DNA of 64,000 nucleotides from Excoecaria cochinchinensis (lineage: Eukaryota; Streptophyta; Magnoliopsida; Malpighiales; Euphorbiaceae). Shown in pieces: positions 1 to 9,092 of this stretch (positions within the stretch are counted from its first letter, which is position 1; every line of letters starts with the position of its first letter). The translations under genes and the position numbers were made by a program. The DNA lies in assembly GCA_947683425.1 (NCBI GenBank), contig CANTUQ010000159.1, forward strand, positions 7,640,001 to 7,704,000. The letters are read 5' to 3'. Under the pieces are notes generated by a model, which had not been told where the DNA came from, made no database searches, and worked only from the letters and a program-made list of their open reading frames with translations.

Positions 1-36
1 CTTTCCTATAAAAACGTACAAAATTTTGCTCCTCTT

Positions 37-1438
37 ATGTCTCTTCATTTCCAACATCTTGAGCCTTTCATTTTTCTCAAAATGTCTTCTCCTCTAGCCC
101 AAAGGATGCACCGCATCTTAGATGACAAACACACTTGGGAGGAAGGCGCCCTTTCCTCTCTATCTGGGCTGAAATACCTGTGCCGGGTGAAAGTTGACCA
201 GAACCTCCTTCTGGCGGCGACCCACTTCTGGAACCCCTGGTTTCACGTCTTCCGGTTTACCTATCAGGAACTGTGCCCTCTTCCTGAAGAACTAGCTGTC
301 ATTCTCGGAGCCTGGTTTCCTCCCAGCGCTCTGCCCTGCGTCCCCCGCTACGGCCTATCCCAGATCCGGGACATAGCTATGGCGCTCGGCATACCTTCCT
401 CCGAGGCTGTCTGGCTGGTTTCTCCGGGCTCTCTCTTTGCTCTGGGGCCACTGATCGAGGCTCTAGATCAGTTCATTGATATCCCCACCTACCGGGTAAG
501 CATCACATTCTTATTTTGCATGGTAAATTTCCTGACTATTGTTCCAGGGAGTTTGACAGGTGATCCTCGCCTATTCGGAGTCCTGAGCGACTTTCACTTG
601 GGGTTATCACCCTTGCCACTCGTCCTGGCTGAAACCATTCTAGGCTTGGACGCGATGAGCTCTGGATCCACCACAACCTTTTCCGGCAATCCCTTATTGC
701 TCCAGGTATGTCATTATTTTAAAGGTAGTGCGTCCCTTATGGATTTTCACACTAGCTTTTCTTAGCGGGAGGTGCGTCCTTTCGGATTTTTACACAACCC
801 TGTGCCTTATTTTTGCCTGAAGTAAACCCTACTTACTCCAGGTGCTTTTTCTCTTTTTCTTTTTCTTCTCTTCTTTCTCTTTCTCTTTCTTTTTTTTTTC
901 TTTTTTTTTCCAGATCTGGTTGCAAGAAAAACTGAAGATGCTGTCTGAACCACCCCCTCACGTTACTCCACAGTACTCGCCAAGCCACTTTCTGCCGCGT
1001 CGACGACTTCATGGGTGTGCCACTACTAGTGAAGGCATTACCAGATCTAGCGAGCTATCAGATGACGACATCAGTTTTACGTCTGCATGGCTCCCACTGT
1101 CTCATGTCGTCATCGATGTGCCATCGGGGTGTGTTCCCCTCTGCGGGCTCGATCGGGCCACCTTCTGCATCGCTTCTCGGTGTTCACGTCAGTTCGGGAC
1201 GACCCAGGATGTAGTGAGGATTCCCTTATCTTTCCAGGGAGGAGCCCTCTCGGCTGCGTTTGCCTCTCGGTATCATGAGCTGTGGGGTAGACTACCCGTG
1301 AAGACTGTTATTCCGAGGTTCGGCGATCATTCTATGTCTTCGACTAGTGAGTACAAGAAGTGGATCCTTAGTCCAGCGTCTGATAACAGGACTCGACTGC
1401 TCAAGCATCTAGTTGGCGAGAGCAGCAGCAGGACCTAG
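37..1438 (+). CDS. Antisense extra ORF of element 1, plant-mobile-domain-like, spliced
   Basis: Two open blocks (37-705 and 914-1438) run opposite to gag-pol, between integrase and the missing 3' LTR. The first contains an aromatic-rich WNPWFHVFRFTYQELCPLPE stretch typical of plant mobile domain/DUF7745-like proteins. An intron with GT at 706 and a long pyrimidine tract ending in CAG at 911-913 joins the blocks in phase 0, giving ...LLLQ then IWLQEKL..., a pattern I recognise from this family. A second intron-like stretch (GTAAGC at 496, CCAG at 544-547) does not rejoin in frame, so it is uncertain or decayed. Extra antisense ORFs at this position have been described in Tat elements. The function of the domain is unknown. 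Ends with TAG at 1436-1438; the start is assumed at ATG 37 and could be upstream. Confidence 0.68.
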
Positions 1439-1874
1439 TTTGGCTTTCATACGTACTTCTTTTGGTGCTACATTTTTTTTTAATGCAGAACTAGAAAATG
1501 ACAAAATGAGAAGAATAATATTCATTTTATTTCCCAAATTCGTGTAAGTTTTCATACAGTTTCAACATACATGATCAGTTTTGACATTTATTCAGCCGCT
1601 TACGCGCCGTTTAATAGATGAAACCGAATTTTAACAGCATCAGCTCCTGTTACCGATTGGCCCTTTCGGGTTTTCACGATCAGACATTTTCTCTCATGCC
1701 TCTAATTTTTGCACAGGATGCCTTTTTTCGGTTTTCACCCTGTCGAGGCGCCCAATTTTAGCACAGCCGCCTTTTTTCGGTTTTCGACTTGCAGGGCATT
1801 TTATTCTCTTCTTTTTATTTTGGTCTTTAGCCGTGGAACCTTTTGAGTCTGTCGACATTGATCGGCTCTTTGAA
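1439..1874 (-). other. Spacer between integrase end and antisense ORF of element 1
   Basis: Non-coding stretch on the 3' side of pol. It holds two copies of GCCTTTTTTCGGTTTTC about 48 bp apart (near 1721 and 1769). A 64-codon minus-strand ORF here looks accidental and reflects this repeat. No polypurine tract or LTR end is visible; these should lie further left, outside the window. Confidence 0.5.
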
Positions 1875-3056
1875 TTATTTCCCATCACTATCCGACAAGA
1901 TTGCAGCTCCTTTGGACAGCAGCTTCTTAAGGATATACGACCCTTCCCAGGTAGGTCTGAATTTCCCTCTGATGTCTGGTATACCTGGCCTCATCTGCTT
2001 GAACACCAAGTCCCCTTCTTTCAGCGGATGCCTTCTCATCTTCTTTCCGAAAGTTCTTGCCAATCTCTTCTGGTAAATCTGATTATGATAATAGGCTTTC
2101 AGCCTACTCTCATCTAATAAGTTCAGGTGCTGTAGCCTCTACCACGCCCATTCGGCCTCCGGGATTTGGGCTTCCATGACCACCCTCAGTGATTTAAGCT
2201 ATATCTCTACTGGCAACACTGCTTCTGTTCCGTATACAAGGGAAAATGGTGTAGCACCTGTAGACGTCCTCACCGTTGTTCTATATCCCCACAGGGCGAA
2301 GGGTAACTTTTCAGCCCAGTCTTTGTAGGTTTGGACCATTTTGGATAGGATCTTCTTCATATTCTTATTTGCGGCCTCTACTGCCCCATTCGCTTGCGGT
2401 CGGTAGGGAGAGGATTTATGATGCTCGATACCATACTTCTCAAGGAGCTTCCTGGTTTCTCCCATGAACTGCACCCCATTGTCGGACACTATGTGATGAG
2501 GAAGACCATATCTGCAGATCAGATTCCTCTCTATGAACTTAGCCATGTCCCTCGCGTCAATCTTCTTTAAGGATTCCGCCTCTACCCATTTGGTAAAATA
2601 GTCAATTGTGACTATGATGTATCGGTGCCCATTGGACGTCGTAGGGTGAATCTCTCTGATGATATCTATCCCCCAAGCAGCGAAAGGCCAAGGCGATGTC
2701 AGGTTATGTAGCTCTGATACTGGCAGGTGCCTCAAGTCTACGTACTGTTGGCACAACTGGCATTGTTTGACATATTTCGAGCAGTCATTGTCTATCGTAA
2801 GCCAATAAAAGCCTTGTCTCATGATTTTCTTAGCCAAGGTCAGACCATTCATGTGAGCCCCACATACACCTGCATGGGTTTCCTCCATCACTTTGCGGGC
2901 TTCTTTTTCATTCAAGCACCTGAGCTGAATCCCGTCCGACTGCCTTTTGTACAACATCCCTTCGAAGGATATGAACTGAGTAGATAGCTTACGGATCATT
3001 CTCTGGTCTTTCTCAATGGCTTCTTCTGGAAATTTGTTGTTTTCCAAGTAGTTCAT
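1875..3056 (-). CDS. Integrase of element 1 (zinc-binding, core and C-terminal parts)
   Basis: The main open block is 2199-3056 (285 aa). It has an HHCC zinc-binding region ending in KQCQLC, then the catalytic core with D in GIDII, D in SDNGVQF and E in GAVEAANKN: the DDE triad is present. It continues to YRTTVRTSTGATPFSLVYG. The C-terminal part lies in a separate block at 1875-2063, containing LKEGDLVFK and GKFRPTWEGSY. It is separated from the core by a stop or frameshift near 2110-2199. The protein would insert element cDNA into the genome. No chromodomain is seen, as expected for Tat rather than chromoviruses. Confidence 0.88.
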
Positions 3057-3065
3057 GATGTCGAA

Positions 3066-3553
3066 TTACCATGGTTTCCCATCTGACATTTCCACTTCCA
3101 TTACAGGCTTGATCTCAAAGCTGGGCTTCTCAGAACTCGAAATCAGCACCGGTTTCATAGCTACTCCCTCAGGATTATCCCACATCGACACCAAGGTTGC
3201 CAACGCATCAGCTAGACTATTCTCATCTCTGGGCACGAAGTGGAAAGTACAAGTCTCAAACTGCGCACATATCCCTCTCAAATACTCAACATAGGGCATC
3301 AGCCGTTCTTCTTTTACGGCCCACTCACCTCGGATCTGGTTGATCACCAAGGATGAGTCACCAAAGACTTCTATGTTCTTGCCCCCAATGCGGCTAAAGC
3401 TTCTACTCCGAAGGTGCATGCTTCGTATTTGACTTCATTGTTGGTTGCTCTGTATCTCAGCTTCTTAGCAAGGGGTAGTTTCTCATTATCTGGGGTTGTC
3501 AAAATGATTCCAACTCCGGCTCCCCTGTTATTCACTGCCCCGTCGAAGTGCAA
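3066..3553 (-). CDS. Second, archaeal-type RNase H domain of element 1 (frameshifted)
   Basis: Two overlapping open blocks in different frames (3371-3553 and 3066-3419) together cover one domain. Acidic positions are visible in MHFDGAVNNRGAG, NEVKYEAC, EVFGDSSLVINQI and PRDENSLADALA. An additional archaeal-like RNase H downstream of the normal one is a known feature of Tat-lineage elements. The frameshift near 3371-3419 breaks it. The C-terminal end leads into the integrase linker. Confidence 0.78.
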
Positions 3554-3586
3554 TTGCCATCCCTGAACAGAAATCGCGACTATGCT

Positions 3587-4084
3587 TTAATCAGGAAAGG
3601 TAAACTCGAGAGTGTCTCCTTGAATAGGATGTTCAGCAAGAAATTCGGCTACGGCTTGCCCCTTAATAGTCTTACGAGTCATGTATTGCACATCAAACTC
3701 CTGTAGCAAGAGCAACCACCTCCCCATCTTTCCAAGCAAAGACGGTGCTTCCTGCAAATATCTTAACGGATTCTGCTTGGCCACTGCTTGAACCTTATAC
3801 GAGTGGAAGTAATGCCTCAGTTTCTTTGACGCCCAAATTACTGCGAGGCAGATCTTCTCTACTTCAACATATTTTATCTCATAAGCCAAAAATTGTTTGC
3901 TAAGATAATAAATTGCAAACTCCAACCCAAATTCATCTTCTTGAGCCATCATGGCGCCCACAAAACTGCCTTCTACTGCCAAATACAGGATAAGCGGTTT
4001 AATTGGCGGCCTTAGCACTGGCGAATTCAACAAGTATTCCCTAATGTTGTCAAAAGCTTTCTGGCAATCTTCGTTCCAGACCAC
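3587..4084 (-). CDS. RNase H domain (gypsy type) of element 1
   Basis: A 165-aa open block directly downstream of RT, beginning WNEDCQKAFDNIREYL, the usual RT/RNase H junction. It continues with LILYLAVEGSFVGAMMAQED, then IYYLSKQF and RYLQEAPSLLGKMGRWLLLL. The first catalytic Asp of the usual LYLAVSDxA-type motif is not obvious here (LYLAVEGS). This resembles the degenerate connection-type RNase H seen upstream of the archaeal one in dual-RNase-H elements. Confidence 0.75.
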   Translation of the reverse strand: MVWNEDCQKAFDNIREYLLNSPVLRPPIKPLILYLAVEGSFVGAMMAQEDEFGLEFAIYYLSKQFLAYEIKYVEVEKICLAVIWASKKLRHYFHSYKVQAVAKQNPLRYLQEAPSLLGKMGRWLLLLQEFDVQYMTRKTIKGQAVAEFLAEHPIQGDTLEFTFPD

Positions 4085-4087
4085 AGG

Positions 4088-4789
4088 CTAATTCTTTCTA
4101 AGCAGCTTAAAAACGGGCTCGCATATTGAAGTGAGCTTGGCAATGAATCGGCTGACATACTGCAGCTTGCCCAGGAAACTTCTTACATCCTTTTCCTTTT
4201 GCGGCACGGGCATCTCTCTGATGGCCTTCACCTTGTCCTGGTCAATTTCTATTCCCCTCTGGCTGACGACATGTCCCAATAGCTTTCCTGAAGTCACTCC
4301 GAAAATGCACTTCTTGGGGTTAAGTCGCAGATTATACTTGTCGATCCTGGTGAAAAACTTCTCTAGAGCTTCAAAGTGTCCCTCTCGGGTGGCCGACTTG
4401 ACCATCATGTCATGGACATATACCTCTACTTCCTTATGAATCAGGTCACTTAAGATCTTGGTCGCCATTCTCTGGTATGTGGCCCCTGCGTTCTTTAGGC
4501 CGAAAGGCATGACTCGGTAGGCATAGGTTCCCCATTCTGTGATAAAGGCGGTTTTGACCCGATCAGCTTTCTTGTTCAGGATTTGGTTGTACCCCACATA
4601 TCCATCTCCAAAGCTATACATCGCGCAATTGGCGGCATTTTCTATTAACACATCGATATGGGGTAATGGAAAATCATCTTTAGGGCAGGCCTTGTTCAGA
4701 TCTCGGTAATCCACACATACTCTGACCTTTCCATTCTTCTTTGCTACGGGGACCACATTTGCCAGCCATGTGGGATACTGCACTTCCAC
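4088..4789 (-). CDS. Reverse transcriptase of element 1, active site mutated
   Basis: A 233-aa block with RT fingers and palm: NVVPVAKKNGKVRVCVDYRD, LNKACPKDDFPLPHID, FGDGYVGYNQI, VMPFGLKNAGATYQR. The catalytic motif expected as YVDDM reads YVHDM (plus-strand bases near 4402-4416), so one metal-binding Asp is lost. FGDGYVGYN also differs from the usual FMDxxSGYNQ. A stop at about 4809 separates it from the upstream linker. This copy's RT should be dead. Confidence 0.88.
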   Translation of the reverse strand: MEVQYPTWLANVVPVAKKNGKVRVCVDYRDLNKACPKDDFPLPHIDVLIENAANCAMYSFGDGYVGYNQILNKKADRVKTAFITEWGTYAYRVMPFGLKNAGATYQRMATKILSDLIHKEVEVYVHDMMVKSATREGHFEALEKFFTRIDKYNLRLNPKKCIFGVTSGKLLGHVVSQRGIEIDQDKVKAIREMPVPQKEKDVRSFLGKLQYVSRFIAKLTSICEPVFKLLRKN

Positions 4790-4810
4790 GAGGAACTTGG
4801 CTTCAATCTA

Positions 4811-5707
4811 CTATCGAATTTCCTCTTTGACCTTGTCAGCCCATTCTGGCCTCAGCTTTCTCAACTTCTGCTTCACAGGCTTATAATTCGGATAAGTTGG
4901 GATAGCATGTTCTGCCACATCTCGGTCAATTCCCGGCATGTCCTCATAGGACCAGGCAAAGACTTTTTCATGTTTTCTTATTAATCTCTCAAAATTTTTT
5001 CTCTCCTCAGGAGTTATATTTGATGCTATTAGAATTTCTTTCGGATTTTTCGAGGTTCCAAGATTAAAAGGCGTTGTATCAGTGGAATCGATGTGAAAAA
5101 TTGATGGAATATGATCATGTTCATGCATGTTGAAATTATTAGAAACATCGCACAAGTAAGAGAAATTGTTTATCTTATTAATAATATTATAGTTATCATT
5201 TACATCATAAAAGAGTTCGGGAATAAAAAGACAGTCCAAACTAGAATCTTCTTCCGCCACTCCAAAGGTCGATGCCGTTGCAGCTTGTTCACTGGCTTCC
5301 TGATTCAGCAGAGGCCCCTCAGGCTCGTCGGAGGAAAATTTCAAATTCTCCATTTTCAGCTCTAATTCTGCTATCTTCCCTTTCCCTTACAACCTGGCAG
5401 CTATCATCTTCTCGGTAACTACCTCCTCAAGCTCGCATCTGTCCCAAGTGATACCCTGAGTCATAACTTCCTCATCCCAGAAGTCTTCGACAGTCTTGAC
5501 AAACCCGATATGCCAGTCATACACATCGTTAAAGATCTCGAAGCCAGGGAAAATCCTCCCCTCTACCCAATGCGGCTCGTCTTCGCCAATGTAAGCACAA
5601 ACTGAGGATGCTGGTATGAAGCTCTCTGTTATATGGAGGATCTTATCCGTTACCTTCTTCTTGCCGAAGCCACCTCTATACCCCAGACCTCTCCGGCTCT
5701 TTTGCCC
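4811..5707 (-). CDS. Protease-RT linker and RT N-terminus of element 1 (decayed)
   Basis: The open block 4811-5353 (180 aa) holds an acidic linker, then ITPEERKNFERLIRKHEKVF and AWSYEDMPGIDRDVAEHAIP, which leads into RT. The stretch 5354-5707 is not open but still matches the linker of element 2: a VWDEEVMTQG-like and an NDVYDWHIG-like segment can be read in other frames. This is eroded coding sequence rather than an intergenic gap. The site corresponding to KVFAW is where element 1 itself inserted into element 2. Confidence 0.7.
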
Positions 5708-7369
5708 TCAAGTGGTGACCGCTGTTTGCAAACCCTGAGAGTTTCTGCCCAAGCCAGCTCCGGGGAGATAATGCATCTTCTTCATCATATTAACCACAGC
5801 TGGGCTATCCACTAACCCGTACTCTTCCCTTATCATGGACACGTGGAAGCCGCTAAATGGCTGATTGGCTATTTCCAGCGCTGAAACCTGGTTCTCCCTG
5901 GCCGCTTTGATAGTCACTACCTCCCCTTCGTGTGGGAACTTTATCATCTGATGCAGTGTGGATGGTACTCCCCCTAATTTATGAAACCAGAGTCTCCCAA
6001 GCAAAGCTGAGAAGTTAGCGGGTATGGGCAGAACTACAAATTCAACCTCCACTTCAATAGGTCCTATCTTGAACAGGGTCTTAAAGGTTCCTGAGGCTTG
6101 CCTCCTCGAGTTGTCATAGGCTGTGATAGTCAGATCCGATCCGCTGAGCATATCCTCGTTTAAACCAAAAGCCTGTAGAGCTATCAGGGGGCACACATTG
6201 ATGGAAGACCCATCATCTACCATAACGCAAGCAGTGTGCTTGTCGTTAATTTGTGCTTTGATGTACAAGGGTCGGTTGTGGTTGCAGCCTTCAACAGGTA
6301 GGTCGGCGTCAGAAAAGACCAATCTCTCCTCGGATCCTCCCTTAATTAAACCCAAAAGCTCTGACGGGGAAATCGTGGTGGCGACCGTGGCCTCAACCAA
6401 AGCTTCCACTACTTTCTGCCTATAAGAGGGGGATTGCCTCAACAGATCCCAGATGGATATTTGAGCTGCAGTTTTCTTCAACTGTCTGACAATCTGATTC
6501 TCCTCTAGCTCTTTCTCCACTGATGGTTGCACTGGCTCAGGTAGCCTCGTAATCTCGGGGATCACTCTTCCACTCCTCGTTACAGCCCCTATCTCTCCTT
6601 CGCCTCCATCGGAGCCCCACAAATCAAGGTTCATTCCTTCCTCATCCTCAGCTTCTCCACCGCTTTCACTGCTAGACCAGCAATCAAGAGTCGCCACAAC
6701 TGCCTTCTCCTCTCTATCCTCGGGATAACCAGCAGCAAAACTCTCTCTCCCATATAGATCCTGTAGCATGTACCACTCTGGCAGGTTAGATCCGATCATA
6801 AACACGAGTGGTGGTACGGCATTATAACCGGGCTTCTTCTCAGTTTCCCTCTTTTCAGGGTCAGAAATCTGCTTGCTATCAATCAAGTCTTGGATAGAGT
6901 GTCGGAGCGCTTTGCATTTATCTGTGATATGGCCTGAGTGCTGGTGAAACGCATAAAACTCATTATCTTTGTGTCCAGGTTTCCCTTGCGTCAAGGCTGG
7001 CCTAGGAGCCAGAGGGTGCAATTTTCCCTCCTTCATTAACCTCCTTAAGACCCAGGATAATGGTCTCCCCAAGTTCGAAAACTTCCTCTGGGTGGTTGTC
7101 TCAGTAGCAGACACTTCACCCGTTCTTCTAGTGCTGTTACTGGGACCTGCCGGCCTGCTGGTTCCTTGACCGGGGTTAGCTCTTTTGGCAAAATTGTCAT
7201 TGTTAGCTTTTCGAGCCAAGAATTCTCCTTCTGCTTCGATGGCTATATCTTTGAGGGATTCCCAGTCCTTCAACCCCTTCATCTTCAACCCCTCTTTCAA
7301 GTACGGGCTTGCGTTCTTGATAAATAAACGAATCTGATCCTGGGTGTCCGGCTTTAGGCGCATCTCCAT
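5708..7369 (-). CDS. Gag C-terminal part, protease and G-patch-like tail of element 1
   Basis: A 553-aa open block. Residues about 1-60 are the gag core (KNASPYLKEGLKMKGLKDWE). Near 140-165 is a Cys/His segment FHQHSGHITDKCKALRHSIQ, with one Cys of the element 2 version (CAYHQHTGH) lost. Around residue 383 is the aspartic protease motif VMVDDGSSINVCPL, the Tat form of D-x-G-S. The C-terminus carries a glycine motif, LPGAGLGRNSQG, resembling the start of a G-patch domain. Gag and protease share one frame, as in a single polyprotein. Confidence 0.82.
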   Translation of the reverse strand: MEMRLKPDTQDQIRLFIKNASPYLKEGLKMKGLKDWESLKDIAIEAEGEFLARKANNDNFAKRANPGQGTSRPAGPSNSTRRTGEVSATETTTQRKFSNLGRPLSWVLRRLMKEGKLHPLAPRPALTQGKPGHKDNEFYAFHQHSGHITDKCKALRHSIQDLIDSKQISDPEKRETEKKPGYNAVPPLVFMIGSNLPEWYMLQDLYGRESFAAGYPEDREEKAVVATLDCWSSSESGGEAEDEEGMNLDLWGSDGGEGEIGAVTRSGRVIPEITRLPEPVQPSVEKELEENQIVRQLKKTAAQISIWDLLRQSPSYRQKVVEALVEATVATTISPSELLGLIKGGSEERLVFSDADLPVEGCNHNRPLYIKAQINDKHTACVMVDDGSSINVCPLIALQAFGLNEDMLSGSDLTITAYDNSRRQASGTFKTLFKIGPIEVEVEFVVLPIPANFSALLGRLWFHKLGGVPSTLHQMIKFPHEGEVVTIKAARENQVSALEIANQPFSGFHVSMIREEYGLVDSPAVVNMMKKMHYLPGAGLGRNSQGLQTAVTT

Positions 7370-8173
7370 TACTCGATTCCGCCATCGGGTGAGATAATCA
7401 TGGAAAGATTCCCCGGTCTTCTATTGGAGTAGCTCAAGATCTTTTAGAGTCACCTCCATTCTGGTGTTACAGTCATACTGCTTCAAAAACTCTTCAGTGA
7501 GCAGATCCCAATCTTCTTTAGTGCGGCGGTCAAGGCCATGATACCAGTTAATGGCATGAGAGGTCAGACTCACACAAAACTATTCTACTTTCTGCTTTTT
7601 GGACAACATGATCCCTTTCATGACCAGCGAATACTATTTCACATGTGCGGTCGGGTCAAAAGTACCATCAAACTTCGGCACATCCGGCATTTTGAAGTTA
7701 TAAGGGATCGGGTCCTCTCCGTCCAACTCCTTATCCTCCGGATTCATCCCATGAGCTCTGCCTATCATACGGGCCATGGCTTCAAACCTTTCTTCCATCT
7801 TTTTCAGAATAAAGTCATCAGCTTGAGGCGCCTTCCCCTTCTCAGATGCAATGCTCATCCTATCATCCTCGATATCTCTATCGTCATCAATTCTCAGCAC
7901 AGGCCTTCTTCTCTGCTCTCCCGAGGCTACTGACCTTAACTCTACTGAAGGTGGCCTAACAGGCTCTTCTCGTCTTTCAACCCTTTCTTCTTCTGGCTCA
8001 TTCTATCTCACCGGAGGAGGAGGAGGATTCTGTGGAGCATTCTGCTGAGCATTCTACTGTGCCAAGGCGGTCAACATATTCATCGTTCTGCCCTCGAATT
8101 CCTCAAACCGACGGCCCACTTCTTCCGCGATCATGGCCCTGGTGGCGTCATCCCCCCTAGGCGAGTTTTCCAT
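7370..8173 (-). pseudogene. Gag N-terminal part of element 1 with in-frame stops
   Basis: The likely gag start is the ATG read leftwards from 8173 (MENSPRGDDATRAM), which matches MANSPRGADATRAM in element 2. A proline-rich stretch follows, then a charged segment and NFKMPDVPKFDGTFDPTAH (in block 7634-7900). Stops near 8053 and 8004, and a frameshift between about 7370 and 7634, break the frame. Confidence 0.72.
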
Positions 8174-9072
8174 CTGAGATACAGTGCGACTAATTTCTGG
8201 CAAAATTTCTGAAAGGCCCTCTCTACCTGACAGCTCAGGAGTAGGAACTTGGATCAGTCGTTCGGTTGGTGATCTAGTCCTCCTGGGCAGATCTATGATG
8301 GCTGCAGGGATAAAAAGTTAGGGATGATGCATGAAATGCAGGTATAATGCATGGTCGTGATATGCAACACTTACAGAGCACAACCAAGCAAGTAGGTCCT
8401 TCCGCCCTTATTTCTCCCACACACGTGGTCGTGCAGTCTCTTTCCTAGGTGGGATTAGCCCAAGGGTCAACGAGGGACCCGATGGACGCGCATGGTGTGC
8501 GGCGAAAAAACCGGCAGCATGACACTCCTACGCTAATGTACAAGCGGATGGATAATGATCGTCATGTATTTGGACGTTCCATAAATTTCGACATGGCCCT
8601 ACCGGGGCATGATAGCCTTTGGTTAGGTTACCAAGCGAGACATTTGGACTCACCCAATACATGAGGATCCATACAGCAAGCATGGAATTAGGGTTCATTT
8701 CACCTGTGGAAAGTAACTATAGCCATTACATGAGCTTTGGACAAGGGAGATATTTCTTTAAGGCTACCAAAGCATGATCCCTGCCGACAGGTCTATCTCA
8801 TCACGAGCATAGCGACCGATCGGGTCATCATTTTGATATACCATTAAGGTACGTGGCTTGGGTTGGTGATTATCCTTAACACTTCCCCAAAGTGAGTGAA
8901 AATGAGGAGGTGCTTCAGGAACGCACCGGAGCTAAAAGAGGGACCAAACTAGCGTATTCTAAGGCTCTAATGATATGCAAATGCAAATTTGAGAAAAAGT
9001 GAATTTATGAATTAAATTTTAATCATAAATGTTAAAAGAGGTATTTTCAAATCGAAATCTCGAACCATAAAC
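8174..9072 (-). other. Untranslated leader of element 1
   Basis: About 900 bp between the PBS and the gag start with no ORF worth calling. It is alignable by eye with the leader of element 2 (14257-15168): both contain GATGGACGCGCATGG, CATCACGAGC and GGTTATCCTTAACACTTCCC-like stretches. In this type of retroelement the leader normally holds packaging and dimerisation signals; none can be pinpointed here. Confidence 0.65.
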
Positions 9073-9091
9073 GTCCCCAGCGGAGTCGCCA
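9073..9091 (-). promoter_or_regulatory. Primer binding site of element 1 (tRNA-Arg type)
   Basis: On the minus strand reads TGGCGACTCCGCTGGGGAC, one base inside the 5' LTR end. This is the Ogre/Tat-type PBS as I recall it, complementary to the 3' end of a tRNA-Arg. It fixes both the LTR boundary and the element orientation. Confidence 0.85.
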
Positions 9092-9092
9092 C

